A stretch of DNA of 64,000 bases from Mucor mucedo (lineage: Eukaryota; Mucoromycota; Mucoromycetes; Mucorales; Mucoraceae), in NCBI RefSeq assembly GCF_025094135.1, contig NW_026252411.1, positions 1 through 64,000 of the forward strand, written 5' to 3'. Position numbers and translations under genes: made by a program. The notes under the pieces were generated by a model. It ran no database searches. It saw only the letters and a list, made by a program, of their open reading frames with translations, and had not been told where the DNA came from. Below are positions 48,444 through 61,435 of the stretch, in pieces. Position 1 is the stretch's first letter; every line of letters begins with the position of its first letter.

Positions 48444-50382
48444 TTTTTTTTTTTTTTTACAAGTGTACAGAGAAAAAAAAAAAAAAAAAAAGAGTTGTGT
48501 GAATTAGTTGGGACTATTTATATCAAGTCAAAAAATATATTATTTTACTCCTTATATTATAGCAACAGCAAAAAATAAAAACAACGAAATTCTATTAGAC
48601 GATATAAATTTGATTTGATTTGCTTTGCATTACCCCTTTTTCATCCTCCTAATACATGTAGCAGCCTAAAAAAGGGTAAGCCAAGCCTCTCTACTATCTA
48701 TCAATAGCACTCCTTTTCAGGGCCTCTCTCTTTCTATTTGTTTACACACTTTGGTCGTACAACATGAAATCTATACATATGCCTTATAACAATATATCGG
48801 CCGAGAAGTGGCGCAAATATATATATAAAAGAAAATACATTGCATACTGAACCATCCAACTTTATGGCTCCCAAACAAAAACATTCGTAACTACAGAAAT
48901 TCCGCAAAAAAAAAAAAAAAAAAAAAAAAAACTGTTGTGTAAAAATGTTGCTTTGTTTTTTTTTATTATTACTAGTTTCTTCTTGTGACATTTTACAACA
49001 GCCACAAAGAATGGGAAAGGGGGTCCTTTCTTCGTTGGTATGATATAAAGAAAGCAGAAAAAAAAAATAGTTTCAACAAGGAGTTGTGCAAGATTTAGTA
49101 TCCCTTTCTTTTTTTTAAGCTGTAAAGTAGTAGTGGGAGATGCACAGATCCCCTTCATGTATTGGCTGTCTAGCTAAAGCAGCACACTAGTTATACTTTA
49201 ACTACATACATTGGCTGATAGAATTCTCTATTTTTATCACTTTTTTAAACAATTCCCTCAACAATAAATCTTGTTTCAATTAAATAGATTAAAAACCTTT
49301 ATTGTGCTTTCTTTCTATTTCACACATACAAAAAAAAAAAAAAAAAGAAACACTCGTTTCTTCCATAGGGAGTATCGTCATAGCAATACCAGTGCTGGGA
49401 GACATATAAAAGAAGCCCTCTCCCAATGCACTCACCCCATGATAAAAGATATCTAATAAAAAAAAAAGACAGGCATTTTTTTTTTCATGCATTCTCTATC
49501 GATGACGAGCCAAACTCAGAGATTTTTATAATCCATCTGCCTTTACCTTACAAAAAAAAAAATTCATAATCATTATTAATTAAGAATCTTTAGAAAAAAC
49601 TAGTCTTTACACACTTTTCTATTAAATGAAAATCACTTGTTTCGAAAGAAAGAGGTGTAGGTATATAAATGGTATCGTGTAATGTGTTTATTTTATAGAC
49701 ACGATATTTTCTTCTCTCTCTCTCTAATATAAATGGGGGGGGGGGGAAAAAAGAAACGACTGTTCCTAGAACAAATCTATTTCCAAACGGAATCATACAG
49801 TATCCATGCTAGTTTATATCTTGCATTAGAAAAACAAAAACATTTAAAAATAAAAGATCAATCGGTTTTCCAAATCGTATGTTTATTTCTTTTTCCGATA
49901 TTTTGATCTACTCGTACGCTTTTTTTTTTTTTTTTTTTCCTTTTTTTATTATCTCGTGCTTCTGATCTGTACCGGATCTGTTGACGTGCAGGTCCTGAAC
50001 CTTTGGGTTCGACAGGCTACACAAGAAAAAAAAAAAACTAGTTTGAATATGGTTGAAGCCGTCACCTAAAACTTTATTTGTAATTGTTTGCATTGATGTT
50101 TTTTTTTTTTAATTTATAATTATTTCTCTCTTCTCCCCTCCTTTTTTTTTTCGTTTTCCGTTCTTAGAACTGTCAAACGTGTTTATATAATTCATGCCGA
50201 TGTAAATACAAATGACGCTATTTACCAGTTCAACTTTCTTTATGACGACAATTCTGTTAATATGAAATAGCTCTGTTTGTAACTTCTTCATTTTTATTTA
50301 GACCACTTTCTCAGACTATTTATTTGCTCATTCTAATTTAAAAAAAAAAAAAAAAAAATTGATCCATTTTTTTTTTTTTTTT
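48444..50382. other. intergenic with one possible exon
   Basis: AT-rich, many homopolymers. On the minus strand, after a TGTAG acceptor-like site near 50021, a frame reads PVEPKGSGPARQQIRYRSEA and continues with a lysine-rich tail to about 49910. It could be the last exon of an unrecognised small gene, but the upstream exons could not be fixed. Confidence 0.3.
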
Positions 50383-50818
50383 TTATAATATACTCGTTGT
50401 TTCATTATGTACAAAGATACGCGATGCAGCATCATTTTTAACATCCGTGTCCCAAAAGAAGCCAGGCATCACCTCATTTAAGCTAGGTACACCCGTTTCC
50501 ATCCCTACTTCATACCATCGATCCGTCGCAACTTCTTCTTCCTCTTCCTCCTCTTCTTCTTCCTCCATATCAACTTGGTATGGTTCAAATAATAACGTTG
50601 CACGCGGTGTTTCGGGTACCACCTTTAAGACAATCACCTCACTTTCCGTCTTGACTTCATCTCCTCCCGATAAAATCGCTGCGATATCCTTTAATACATC
50701 GTTCACATACAATTTCGTATTCACCACCTTATCATCGGGTCCCATGCCAGGTCTAAGTGTTGCCATGGAAGGTCGAGGGGATTGAACAGGTGTCAATTTA
50801 CTTAACACAGGCTGCTGC

Positions 50819-50859
<41 letters not shown>

Positions 50860-53800
50860 ATGATGATGATGTTGTTGTTGCTGCTGTTGCTGCTGTTGCA
50901 TTTGTTGTTGCATTTGTTGTTGCATTTGCAACTGTTGTTGATGATGAAGTGGTTGTTGATGCTGTTGTTGTAACTGTTGTTGTTGTTGCAATTGTTGCTG
51001 TTGCAATTGCTGTTGTTGCTGCTGTTGCAAAATATGCATCATATGTGCTGCCTGTTGTGCAGATTCTGTCTTTACCTCCTCACCTGTTCCTGGTGTCCCC
51101 GTAAGATCAATCATACCGTTATGATTTGTTGTTCTTGAACCCTGAGAAGCCTGAACATGAGCATGCGCTTGTTGTTGAGCATCTGACATTTGTTGCTTCA
51201 TCAATTGTGCTTTCACTGCCTCCACACGTTCTGTCAACATGGCCCGAATTTGTTGTTGTTGTGAAGGTGTCAATGAAATACGTTTTTGAGCGGATTGTTG
51301 TAACAACCAGCTACATTGTAAAGCACGTGGGGGTAATAAGTTCACAACTTGAGGTGGTAAACCACTAGCAATGGCAGCTTGGTATATCATTTGAGTTTGC
51401 GCTTGCTTTTGACTGAGTGTCATGTTGGCTTGACTGGCAGCGGTAATCACGGCTGCAGGATTCGTCATAGGTTCTCCCATTCCTGCTGCTGTTGTTGTTG
51501 TTGTTGGTGCTGATGTAGGTGTGTTGATATTACCGGTAGTTGCAGAGCCTGCTGAAACAGCGGCAGCAGCGGTAGGGGTGGATGCAGTGACAGATGGACT
51601 TTCTTCATTCATAGCGCCTTGGGGTGGGATTCCCATGGGAGGTGGTGTACCTGTTAAATCGACCATATGATTCGGTGTACCAACCATACTACCACTAGGG
51701 CTACCACCGGTATTTGGACTATTTCCTTGTGCCTGTAATCGATTTTGTTGAGGAATAGGCGATCCCTTCATTTGAGGTGTGACAGACGTATTAGCAGGTG
51801 ATCCTCCTTGTTGATTCGCGCGCGCCTTTTTCGATGGAGGTAATTTTAGATCTATACCCGTATGTTTTAATCCGGTCGCTTGACCTGAGTTTTGTTGTTG
51901 TTGTAAAGCGGGTGTAGATGTGGATGAATTCGTACCGTCCATCTGAGGTGTTTGACCTCGATTTAATTGAGGTGTACTGCTCTGTTGACGCTGTTGCGCT
52001 TGTTGCTGAGCTTGCGCTTGTTGTTGAGCTTGGACAGCCTTGGCTTGTGCTAATTGTTGTTGTTGTTGTGCTTGCTGTTGAGCAAGTTGTTGCGCTTGTG
52101 CTTGTGCTTGAGCTTGAGCTACTTTAGCAGCCTGTGCCTGAGCCTGTGCTTGGGCCTGTGCTTGAGCTTGCGCTTGCGCTTGTTGTTGGGCTTGTTGCTG
52201 AGCCTGTGCCTGAGCCTGGGCTTGGGCCTGTGCTTGCGCTTGGGCTTGAGCTTGAGCCTGCGCCTGAGCTTGTGCTTGTTGCTGTTGGAGTTGAGCATTT
52301 TGAGCTTGTTGACCACCTTCTGTAGCTTCCTGAGGTGTACCCCCTGGACTAGGTTGATTGGGAGTTCCTACGGCATTACGTACCCAAGAGAAATAGCCAC
52401 TAAATTGCTCCTTTAATTTAGTCAAGTGTTCCAACGTGATGACATATTTATTCTGGCCCAACATGGACAGTTGGTCCTCAAACATGTACTTCATCAGGAT
52501 CAATCGACGGGTGGCTTCCATATTCGACGTTAAGGCTAAAAACACGGGTAACAAACTATCGATTTTATCATACATGGGTTTCATCAATGCTGTATGCTCA
52601 CGAATCGCTGCCTTTTCTTGTTCAGATAATCCTTCAATAGGGTTACCACGCACTATACAAATATTATTTGTGGATGAGCACTTTTTCTTTTCCAACCAAA
52701 AAAAAAAAAAAAAGCCTAATTTTTCTTACCTCGTGTGCTACAAATACTTTCATCCATTTGTCGTACAATCCCTGCGGCAGTAGTTCGCTGTTGTATACTG
52801 ATGGCTCGTGCACCTCCTGCAGGCACCTGAGCACCTCCTACGGCCACACCACTACCTGGATTAGCAATTCCATTTTGTAAGGTAGCAGGTGTTGTGTTGG
52901 GGGTTTGCTGTTGTTGTTGTTGTTGCTGGGGAGTTTGTGAAGCAGCAGCAGCAGCTTGTAACTGTTGAGCGTGTTGCTGTTGAGCCAACTGTTGTTGTTG
53001 TTGAGCCAACTGTTGTTGTTGAGCCAATTGAGCTTGTTGTTGAACTAAATGTTGTTGCTGAGCCAACTGCTGTTGTTGCGCCAATTGAGCTTGCTGTTGT
53101 TGTTGAGCTAATTGTTGAGCCTGCTGTTGAGCTAATTGTTGTTGCGCTTGCTTTTGTGCTTGTACTTGCGCCTGAGCTTGGGCTTGTTGTGCTTGGGCTT
53201 GTTGCACTTGTAAATGTTGCATTAATAATTCAGGATTCACCTGCTGTTGACCCATACCACCATTTTGCTACATCATGTTAAAATATAGTCTTCCTCCCCG
53301 GTTTTCTTTTTCTCTCTTTTTTTTTAAAAAAAAAATAAAATATACTTACACCACCAGCGAAATTATTCACTTGCATCGGAGACCCTGATGTATTGACACC
53401 GGAAACAGGAGGTCGAAAATTATTATTAGGTATATTCATATTTATCAAGGCATTGTTATCCACTACCGCATTATTATTAGCGAATTGAGGTGTACCACCC
53501 CCTTGTTGTTGTTGAGGTGTACCCTGTTGTTGAGGAGTTCCAACCGCACCATTAGCACCTTGTTGTTGCTGTTGTTGCTGTTGTTGTTGGTGTATGGCAA
53601 TTTGACGAGATAGATACGCTTGAAATTGGGTGGGTGACATTTGTTGAGAGGCTTGATTCACATTACCCATATTCAAACTCTGAAGTATATTCAAGGGAAT
53701 CTGTTGTTGAGCCGTGTTTGCATTGGCCGCAATTTGAGCAGCCGTATTCGTTCGTGTGGGATTACCACCACCACCACCACCGCCGCCAGCAGCAGCGGCA

Positions 53801-54139
53801 GCGGCAGCAGCAGCAACGGCAGCGGTATTATTTCCAGCGGCAGCAGCGGCTGCCATTGCTTGAGCTGCCGTTCTTTGAAGTGCAAGCATCTGTGCTTGCT
53901 GTTGTGCTTGTTGCTGTGTTTGTTGTTGTTGTTGGGGCTGAGTCACAGGTTGGGTAGGCGTGCCCGTTTGTTGTTGTCCTTGAGGTCGGTTTTGAAGCAT
54001 ATTTGCTTGAAACATGTTGGGTCTCATTGCGTTTTGTCCAGCCATATTTTGTTGTTGGTTCATGTTTAAAGGGGAAGAAAGTGTCTGTAATTGTTGCACG
54101 GGTTGGACTTGAGGAGAGGCAGATTGTTGTTGTTGTTGT

Positions 54140-54186
<47 letters not shown>

Positions 54187-54555
54187 TTGTTGTTGCTGTT
54201 GTTGTTGTTGTTGCAACAAGGGTGACATTTGTTGTCCTCCAGCGTTTGTATTTAAATTAAGCTGAAGTTGGCTATCATTCAGCATAGGTGCACCTCCATT
54301 CTGGCTCTGGAGTTGGAACTTGATTTGATGAAATTTTCTCGCGTATGCTAAAATATATTGATTCTTTTATCAAAAAAATAAAAAAGTTTAGTAGGAGTAG
54401 AACAAATAAAAAAAAAAAAAAAAAATCGCTATATTATTTACTTTGCTAGTTGATCTAGTATACAACGATAATTCAAAGTTTTTAGCAGCAGCAAATATAT
54501 CATTATCTGAAGTAGAGGGAGACAAATGTTTTAAAGCATTTCCTCTATGTAAGCG

Positions 54556-54586
<31 letters not shown>

Positions 54587-54848
54587 AAAAATCAGTGGCA
54601 GAAAAAAAAAAAAAGAGATGCGAATTAAAAGAAAATGTTTACAATTGAGAAACGAAACGAGCTCTATCTTGAACATTCAATTCTTCTCTCCAATTAGCGT
54701 TAGGTACATCACTTTGATTGCCTAGATTAAGTGCTTGTTGGTTCTGCTGTTGTTGATTCTGCTGTTGATTTTGTTGTTGTTGTTGTTGTTGTTGCTGTTG
54801 TTGTTGTTGCTGCTGATTATTAGGTATGTTGGGGTTCTGTTGATTCAT
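50383..54848 (-). CDS. MED15: Mediator subunit 15 (Med15/Gal11-like)
   Basis: Exons about 54848-54643, 54544-54442, 54347-53350, 53267-52730 and 52652-50383, roughly 1370 residues. An N-terminal KIX-like domain is split over the first exons (WREELNVQDRARFVSQL, then FELSLYTRSTSK, then YARKFHQIKFQLQ), the activator-binding fold of Mediator tail subunit Med15. The middle is dominated by polyQ runs, Gln-Ala dipeptide arrays and a Gly stretch. A conserved helical region begins VRGNPIEGLSEQEKAAIREH. The C-terminus holds a Glu run and VPSLNEVMPGFFWDTD. The junction 54442/54347 is one base out of phase with GT-AG splicing. A GC donor at 54446, a missed micro-exon or a sequence error could explain this. 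Family call is good, though low-complexity sequence limits certainty. Confidence 0.82.
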
Positions 54849-55261
54849 GTTTTTTTTTATATACGTATAAAAAAAGGGTTGACCAAAACGACCAAAATAA
54901 AAAAGTTTTTTAGAATAAGAGAGGTGGTAAAAAAGAAAAAGAAAAAAAAAAAATGTGTGTGTAAAAATAACCGGAATTTTAAATTCGCTTTATACATGAC
55001 GTCCTTTTCAGGATTCTGTAAACATCACTCACGTCCAAATCGGAAACAGTTTCAGAAAGAAAAAGCTCTGTTCATGGTATTATAAATGAACACGTGTCAG
55101 TATTTTAGCTATGAATATTTACATTGTTTATGTGAAAGAGTCGATTTTACATTAGGAGGAAACATGACACACGGAGCTAAAAAAAAAAAAAAAAAAAGTG
55201 ATATCACCTTCACTGCTCGTGATATGCAATAAAATATATGCTGCTTTAAATGTCCAATAAT
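54849..55261. other. intergenic
   Basis: Upstream region of the Med15 gene and downstream region of the asparaginase gene. AT-rich; nothing recognised. Confidence 0.5.
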
Positions 55262-57722
55262 TTATTTACTCTTCTCAATTTTATTTCTAATTAGCTCCTC
55301 CATTTCCTCTATGGTCTGCAAAGGAATAGCCTTTGCTGGATCAACTAAATGTAACTTGGACTTGATCATTTCAATCTTATCTAAGGTACTCATACCCCAT
55401 TTATCGACAAAGATAACATTGATATGTGGGTGATTTAACAAGGTTTTTAAGATGGTCAGTCTACCTGCACATACTGCAACATCAATAGCACGACGCCCTT
55501 CCACAGGTTCTGCCCAGTTGACATCTACTCCAGCATCGATGGCTATCTCCACCCACTTTGAATGGTTACTCTTAATAGCCTTCAACCAATAGGGTCCGAG
55601 ATCATCAATTTCGCTTTTAGCTAAATGCGCACCAGCTTCACGAAGAATTTTGACTGCTTGGGCACGCTTTTCAACAATGGCATCAAATAAAGGTGTATGT
55701 CCTGACTTATCTCTTACATGGATGGACGCACCATGTAGCAGCAAATATTCAATAATCTGGTAATTACCTTCTCTACAGGCCACATGAAGTGGTACACGAC
55801 CATCATAATCAGCACAATTCAAGTTGATAATCTCTCCTGCACTTTCAACCATCATACGTAGCCCTTCCAAATCATTCAAGGCAGCCGATTGAGAAAGCAG
55901 CACAGGTGCCAACGCCTTTTGTGCCAACAATTCCTCTTCCACCGATACATTTGCATCTAATTCTTCCTTGTTTTTGGAGTTATACTTCATCAGAATATTC
56001 AAAAACAAACTTGATCGATTAGAAGCCGCACTGAATCGTTGATAAGGAGCTCGAACAGTCAGCTCACCACGTAAGTTACGTGTCATCATCTTGCGCACCA
56101 GATCAGGATTGTTGGGCACTTTACCCAGTAAATAGGCCAATTTGGTTAAAGCACACTCGGGGGTCATGTCTGCTCCTGGAACAACACCCACTGCTGATAG
56201 CTGTTTACCCGTCGAATACAAATCTGTCACAAGACCCTTACGACATTGTGTACAATTCACAATGACCACACCACGTTCACTGGCGTCTTTTAACGCTGCC
56301 AATAAAGCTGGTCGTGCTGGTGCATTACCAGCTCCAAATGTCTCTAACACCACACCTTGAAGTGGAGGAGCTAAAACTGCCCGAATGGTGGCATCATTGA
56401 TACCAGGAAAGAGACGAAGTGAGCCTACGTTGGGATTAAGCTTTTTGTTGACAGTGAATCTAGCAATTTGAGTAGGACGAAGTACAATGGGCCAATTGAC
56501 ATCTACCATAATAATGAGTTTTAATTGCTATTCTCCGAATGAAAAAAAAAAAAAAAAAAAAAAAATTGTTACCAATGTCGATACCAACTGTGACAAGAGG
56601 TGAAAGATTGGGTGAATCAAACGCCTCGAAATCCACAGCACTGATTTTACTTGTTCTGTTACCACGATAGAGTTTGGTACCAAAGTAAAGGGACACTTCA
56701 GGAATAACAAAATGACCAGCAATTGTTAAAGCACCTAGTAGATTTTCAACAGCATCATTTCTGACTTCAGTCAAAGGAACTTGAGATCCCGTAATAATTA
56801 CTGTTTTTCCCAACTCTTCCAACATGAAACTCAAGGCACTGGCAGTATAAGCCATAGTATCCGTACCATGCAAGACAATAAATGCATCGTATAACTGATA
56901 ATTCTCCTTAATGTCACTGGCAATTCGAACCCAATCTATAAAATAAATAAAACAAACAGATATTTAATCCATCTTATCCATCAGTTACATGAAAAAGTAT
57001 ATAATGTTACCTGACATGGTAATGTCACACGAGTCTAAAAGAGGTGCATATTCCAAAATAGAATATCTGTACATATAAAAAAAAAAAAAATCACCGTGAG
57101 AAATATTACTTTCTTTACGCCCAACAATTAAAATTTACCTGATTCTTTTACCGTATAAACTGACAGGCGTAATCAAGCTTGGTAATTGATAGGTCTTTGG
57201 GTGTCCCTTACGAGGACCTTCTTGTTCAATTGCCTTGACAGTGTTTGTAATCTTGCCAAAATCATTTTTATCCGTCTTGTCCGAGATATTTAAACTGTCT
57301 AAACTATCATGGGAAGAGCTTCGGGAAAGCGGTGGATAATCACCGTCCGTGGGATCATGAAATCGTCTCACTTTGGATAATGACTCTGCAAAATGATTTG
57401 GAAGCTATATCATAGATTTCATTTTAGTTTTCTTCCTTCATCCCATTTCAAATATTAAAAAAAAAAAAAGAAACTTACGGGAACATAGCCATGTTCTGGT
57501 GTATGTTTCATACCAATCGTACCACCCGTGTAAATAATAAGCACACGAGACACATCTAAACTAGAAAAGTCAGGCTATACAACAACAAAAAAACCAGCAA
57601 CAAGTAAACTTACCGGGAACAAGCATGTCATTACGCTCCATGGCCAATTGATGACCAACAGCGGCATTGTCATAAATCAAGTGATTCCGAGACTTGGGCG
57701 GTGTCGTGTTACGAGGTATCAT
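55262..57722 (-). CDS. L-asparaginase with C-terminal ankyrin repeats
   Basis: Hydrolyses asparagine to aspartate. Exons 57722-57610, 57560-57479, 57404-57139, 57066-57011, 56935-56573 and 56502-55262 give about 706 residues. First catalytic motif: IIYTGGTIGMKHTPEHGY (Thr of TGGTIG). Second: VLHGTDTMAYTASALSF (HGTDT). LETFGAGNAP and the GVVPGADMTPECALTKL segment also fit type I asparaginase. The last about 230 residues carry ankyrin repeats (GRVPLHVACREGNYQIIEYL, GHTPLFDAIVEKRAQAVKIL). This matches the animal 60-kDa lysophospholipase/asparaginase architecture, probably cytosolic. The upstream frame begins with TTG, so I chose the ATG at 57722. The first intron (57561-57609) uses a weak GTTTAC donor, the only choice that keeps frame. 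Confidence 0.9.
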
Positions 57723-58468
57723 TTTCTCTCTCTTTTTTAATAACGTTACGGGAGAAAGAAAGAAAGAAAAAGGCAGGTCCTCGGATAGATGACCATTTCT
57801 TGTCTCATTTGGATTCAGACTTGGCAATGTATAAATCGCATTGATTGGTCAAGAGCATTGTCCTGATCCGGAAAAAACATGTAAAATACATTTGGAGCTA
57901 GCACCTTGAGCAAGTGTGCCGTGTATCACAGTATTCTTATTTTTAAGCTTGGGTAAGTGATAATAACTTAGGAAAACTTTTTCAGGCGGATAGACAACAG
58001 TGAAAATATATCAAGTGACAAAGGTTAAAAAAAATCAGACAGAATGCTCAATAGATATTTGGACTTGATTAACAAATACACACAAGCCGTTGTCCTCTCA
58101 TTATCAAAGCCTTCGTTAGTCATAATTTTTTAAGTGGCCCTGATAATGAGAATCATCGTATTCAAGAAACAACGTTAATTTATCTTTATATCTTTTTAAC
58201 TTTGAACAGCGCACTTTAATTCTATTTATGACAGTTTGAGCGAAGGCTACAATTGAAAACAAAGAGTATTGAGATCAATATATTTTTGCAATTTTTCTGT
58301 TGCATCATAGAAACAATTTTGGTGAAAACTCTGGAAAGAAAAAGGAATTTAGTTTTTAGCTAAAGCTCATTAATAAATATAAGAACGTCAAGTGTCTTGA
58401 TCAAGAAAATGAAAAAGGAGACTATGAGATCGGGATCAAGCTGTCATACTAGATTTTCATAAAATATT
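57723..58468. other. intergenic before the Harbinger element
   Basis: AT-rich, no gene seen. Ends at the ATT target-site duplication at 58466-58468. Confidence 0.5.
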
Positions 58469-58509
58469 GGATGACTTCCAAAATGCAAAATAGAATTAAA
58501 TAGAATAGA
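58469..58509 (+). repeat. Harbinger left terminal inverted repeat
   Basis: 41 bp, identical to the reverse complement of the right end. Subterminal GAATTAAC-type motifs follow at about 58536-58620. Confidence 0.9.
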
Positions 58510-58728
58510 CTTAATTTTTTGGGTTGTGTAACGTGGAATTAACCTTAAATTTCACTGCTTAAATTTTTGAAGTTAATTCGACCCCCCTACCCCCCCGAAT
58601 TAAAATAGAATTAACTCCAAAAAAAAAAAAAAAAACATTTCTATTAAATACTTTGTTTCTGATAAACGCTAATAATATGCAGATAATAGATATGAGATGT
58701 ATGGATAATATTTGTCAAAAACGTTTAT

Positions 58729-59852
58729 TTATTCGGCTCTTTTACGCTTCTGGGAACGGGTGCCTTTGCCCTTTTCAGAAGTAGGAATAGGTTGCTAATG
58801 TGCATATAAAGATTATGGTTTTTAGTACGAATAAAAAAAACATGATTTATAATAGTTAAACTACCTTAGCTACCGATGTCTTGATATATTCAAACATCGC
58901 TGACATCTGATAATGTAGTCGGTTAGATAGAGTTTATATATATGATACGAATCAACATATTGATTAAATTTACCGTCTCCTTCAACTCGTTGAACTCCTT
59001 TTTGACATCATTGAGTTCACTTTTGAGGCCATTTTTCACACCATCCAGGCGAATGTTGACCTCCTCAAATTGATTGTCAACAGCTCCAAGACGATTTTCA
59101 ATCATTTCCAAATTGACATCGGTCACGTTGGTCATTTCGGAACGTGTGGTTGGGACCGATGGTTTTGGTTCATTTTCTCCCCGAAGAGACAACGCAATTG
59201 CCTCAGCCAGGACACCAAAATGGTTGTTGAAGTCCTCCATATGCTGGTGGGTATTTTTGGACTTCTTTGGCATTGGCACCGTTCTACCAACTGCACGAGG
59301 AGATGCCTCACTCTTGTCACTGTCTGTTAAACTCTGCTCTACCAGATCATCAATTGAGCGAAAGCCGCTACCTCCATGATGCATGCGGCTTGCTTTCTCT
59401 TCATCCTCGGAATCCGTGTGACCATGAAGCTGTGATAAGCAGCCTTTGATTGCAATTTGGTCCTCAATTGTTTTTGCATCAGTAATCAAAGTAGTTGGGG
59501 TTGAGTTGCCTAATAGATTTTTTTTGTTTGTATCATTGTTAGCAAGATTTCTTTCATTACACCTCGAATTATATGATAATTTACCTGTTGGTGCTTTTGC
59601 CGTTCTCAATGTACGATAAGCCGCCTTCAAAGAGTTGCCGCTACGCTCATAGGCAACCTTCGTTCCCTTGGTTCCTGTTTCCAACCTGATGGCCTCGTTT
59701 TCTTGTTCGACAATTTTTTTTTGTCCAGCCATATATATTTGGCTTACACGGGACCATTCGTCCGCTCCACTTGGCAAAACCTTCTTTACTATTTTCAGTA
59801 AATAGGTTTTTTCATCTTTAGTCATTCTGACAGATCCTGTTACGTTGCCCAT
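58729..59852 (-). CDS. Myb/SANT-like DNA-binding protein of the Harbinger element
   Basis: Exons 59852-59585, 59509-58974, 58906-58865 and 58794-58729 give 303 residues. The 75-nt first intron is a multiple of three, so the frame stays open if it is retained. The N-terminal 90 residues (MTKDEKTYLLKIVKKVLPSG...EWSRVSQIY) look like a trihelix/Myb-type DNA-binding domain. The middle is acidic and Ser-rich. The C-terminal part is a coiled coil (about NLEMIENRLGAVDNQFEE to FNELKE), ending in a basic QKRKRAE signal. In Harbinger transposons such a partner brings the transposase to the nucleus and the ends. It is transcribed divergently from the transposase, with about 270 bp between starts. Confidence 0.8.
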
Positions 59853-60126
59853 TGTTATTTTTATTAAGTTATATGAAAAGAAAGAAAAAAGGCTTTTTTA
59901 AAAAGCGAAAATTATGGTTTTTATAACACGTTGTTTAATAAAGCACGCTATTATGTCAGACTTGTTTGAATCAATCATCTTGTTGGGATAATATGGCGTG
60001 ACTTATGAGATTCGATGTTGTGGAACCCAATTGTTGTCACTTTTGTATTGGTAACGAAATACAAGTTAATCTCTCTTTTATCATCCATTTCCTTTTTCTT
60101 TATCCCCTTTATATTTTTGATACAAA

Positions 60127-61352
60127 ATGCCCCCTATAACAAAGCGTAAATTAGCATTATTATCGCATATTACTTTGCTTTCTGCTGCTGCCTATCAGTA
60201 CATGAATTATCTTGAATCTCAACGCCGTATTTCTAAACGATTCTACACAACGTCAAAAAGTCTGCATTCACCTACTAAATCGGCTGCTAAAAGGTTGCTT
60301 GATGGTCGTCAGGATGATGCCTTTATGTGTCATTTTGGTTTGACGACTGGAGCATTCGATCAATTACACGAAGAATTCCAAAAAGAATATCCAACCGAAT
60401 GCACGGCTGGACGTAAAAGAGTACTTGACACGGTGATGACACTTGCTTTGGTTCTGATGTGGTTGCATAACACCATGAAGCAGGAGACACTCTGTATAAT
60501 ATTTGGTGTCCCTGCTGCAACACTCAGTAGATTTAAAACTATGGGTATTCAAACCCTCTTAAACGTTTTTGAAAAAAACAAAAAAGACCCTCGTTGGAAA
60601 ATTGGTTGGCCCACTACAGATGAAATGACAACGTTTAACGATATGGTGCTTACGAACACCACAAATGACTTTGAGAAACAGGTGTTAGAAGGAGTGTTTG
60701 GCTTTGTTGACGGTCTTAACCTTAGAATACAACATCCTGAAGACCCATTCGAGCAAAATGCGTACTATAACGGATGGAAAGGTGATTGCTATGCCTCACA
60801 AGTTTTAGTATATACCCCGGATGGCTGTATCGCCTATGTGAGGTAGGATTGACATACTTGTTTGATTCTCTAAACAAACAAAACTAAATTGACTCTTTTT
60901 CTTATAGATATAACTGTCCTGGTTCTTGGCATGATGCCGAAATAGCAATTCCACTTTACGAAAGGTTTCTTGCTTACAAATGTCCAAGCCCTTTCAAGCT
61001 TCTTGCGGATTCTGCTTTCCCTTGTAAGCGAGAGTTTGAAAACAAAGTGCTAAGTGTACCAAGAGAAAACGCAATTGGCATTGAAAGAGCCAACGTGCAG
61101 ACACAAAAGAAACATGCTATCATTACCAAGCATAGACAGGCAGTGGAATGGGGTATGAGAGCCATACAAGGGTCTTTTGGAAGACTTCATACCAAGCTTC
61201 CTTCGGATAAAATTAAGCGTTATGAAATCTTGACCCTTGTATGGAGACTACACAACTTCAGTGTAAGAACGGTTGGCGTCAACCAAATTAATACTGTTTA
61301 CTATGCTAATTGGAAGGCGAGAGAGCAAGAAATTTTGAATTATGAAAATTAA
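60127..61352 (+). CDS. PIF/Harbinger transposase (DDE_Tnp_4)
   Basis: Exons 60127-60842 and 60908-61352 give 386 residues. The likely DDE triad is D in VFGFVDGLNL, D in FKLLADSAFP, and E in QAVEWGMRAIQGSF, with the family signature GSWHDAEIA between the first two. FGVPAATLSRF in the N-terminal third looks like a helix-turn-helix. No frameshift or internal stop is seen, so the enzyme may be functional. The frame ends about 125 bp before the right end of the element. Confidence 0.92.
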
Positions 61353-61435
61353 TAAAATTTATTGAAAGTTAATTCTATTTTATGGTTTTGGAACAAAAAA
61401 AAATTAACTCGGAAAATCAAATTCCCGGAGTTAAT

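Noticed and set aside
50757..52416. Plus-strand Leu/Val/Ala-rich ORFs opposite Med15
   Set aside because: Antisense shadows of CAG/CAA and Gln-Ala repeats.
57723..57827. Upstream extension of the asparaginase N-terminus
   Set aside because: The longer frame begins at TTG, not ATG; the first ATG is at 57722.
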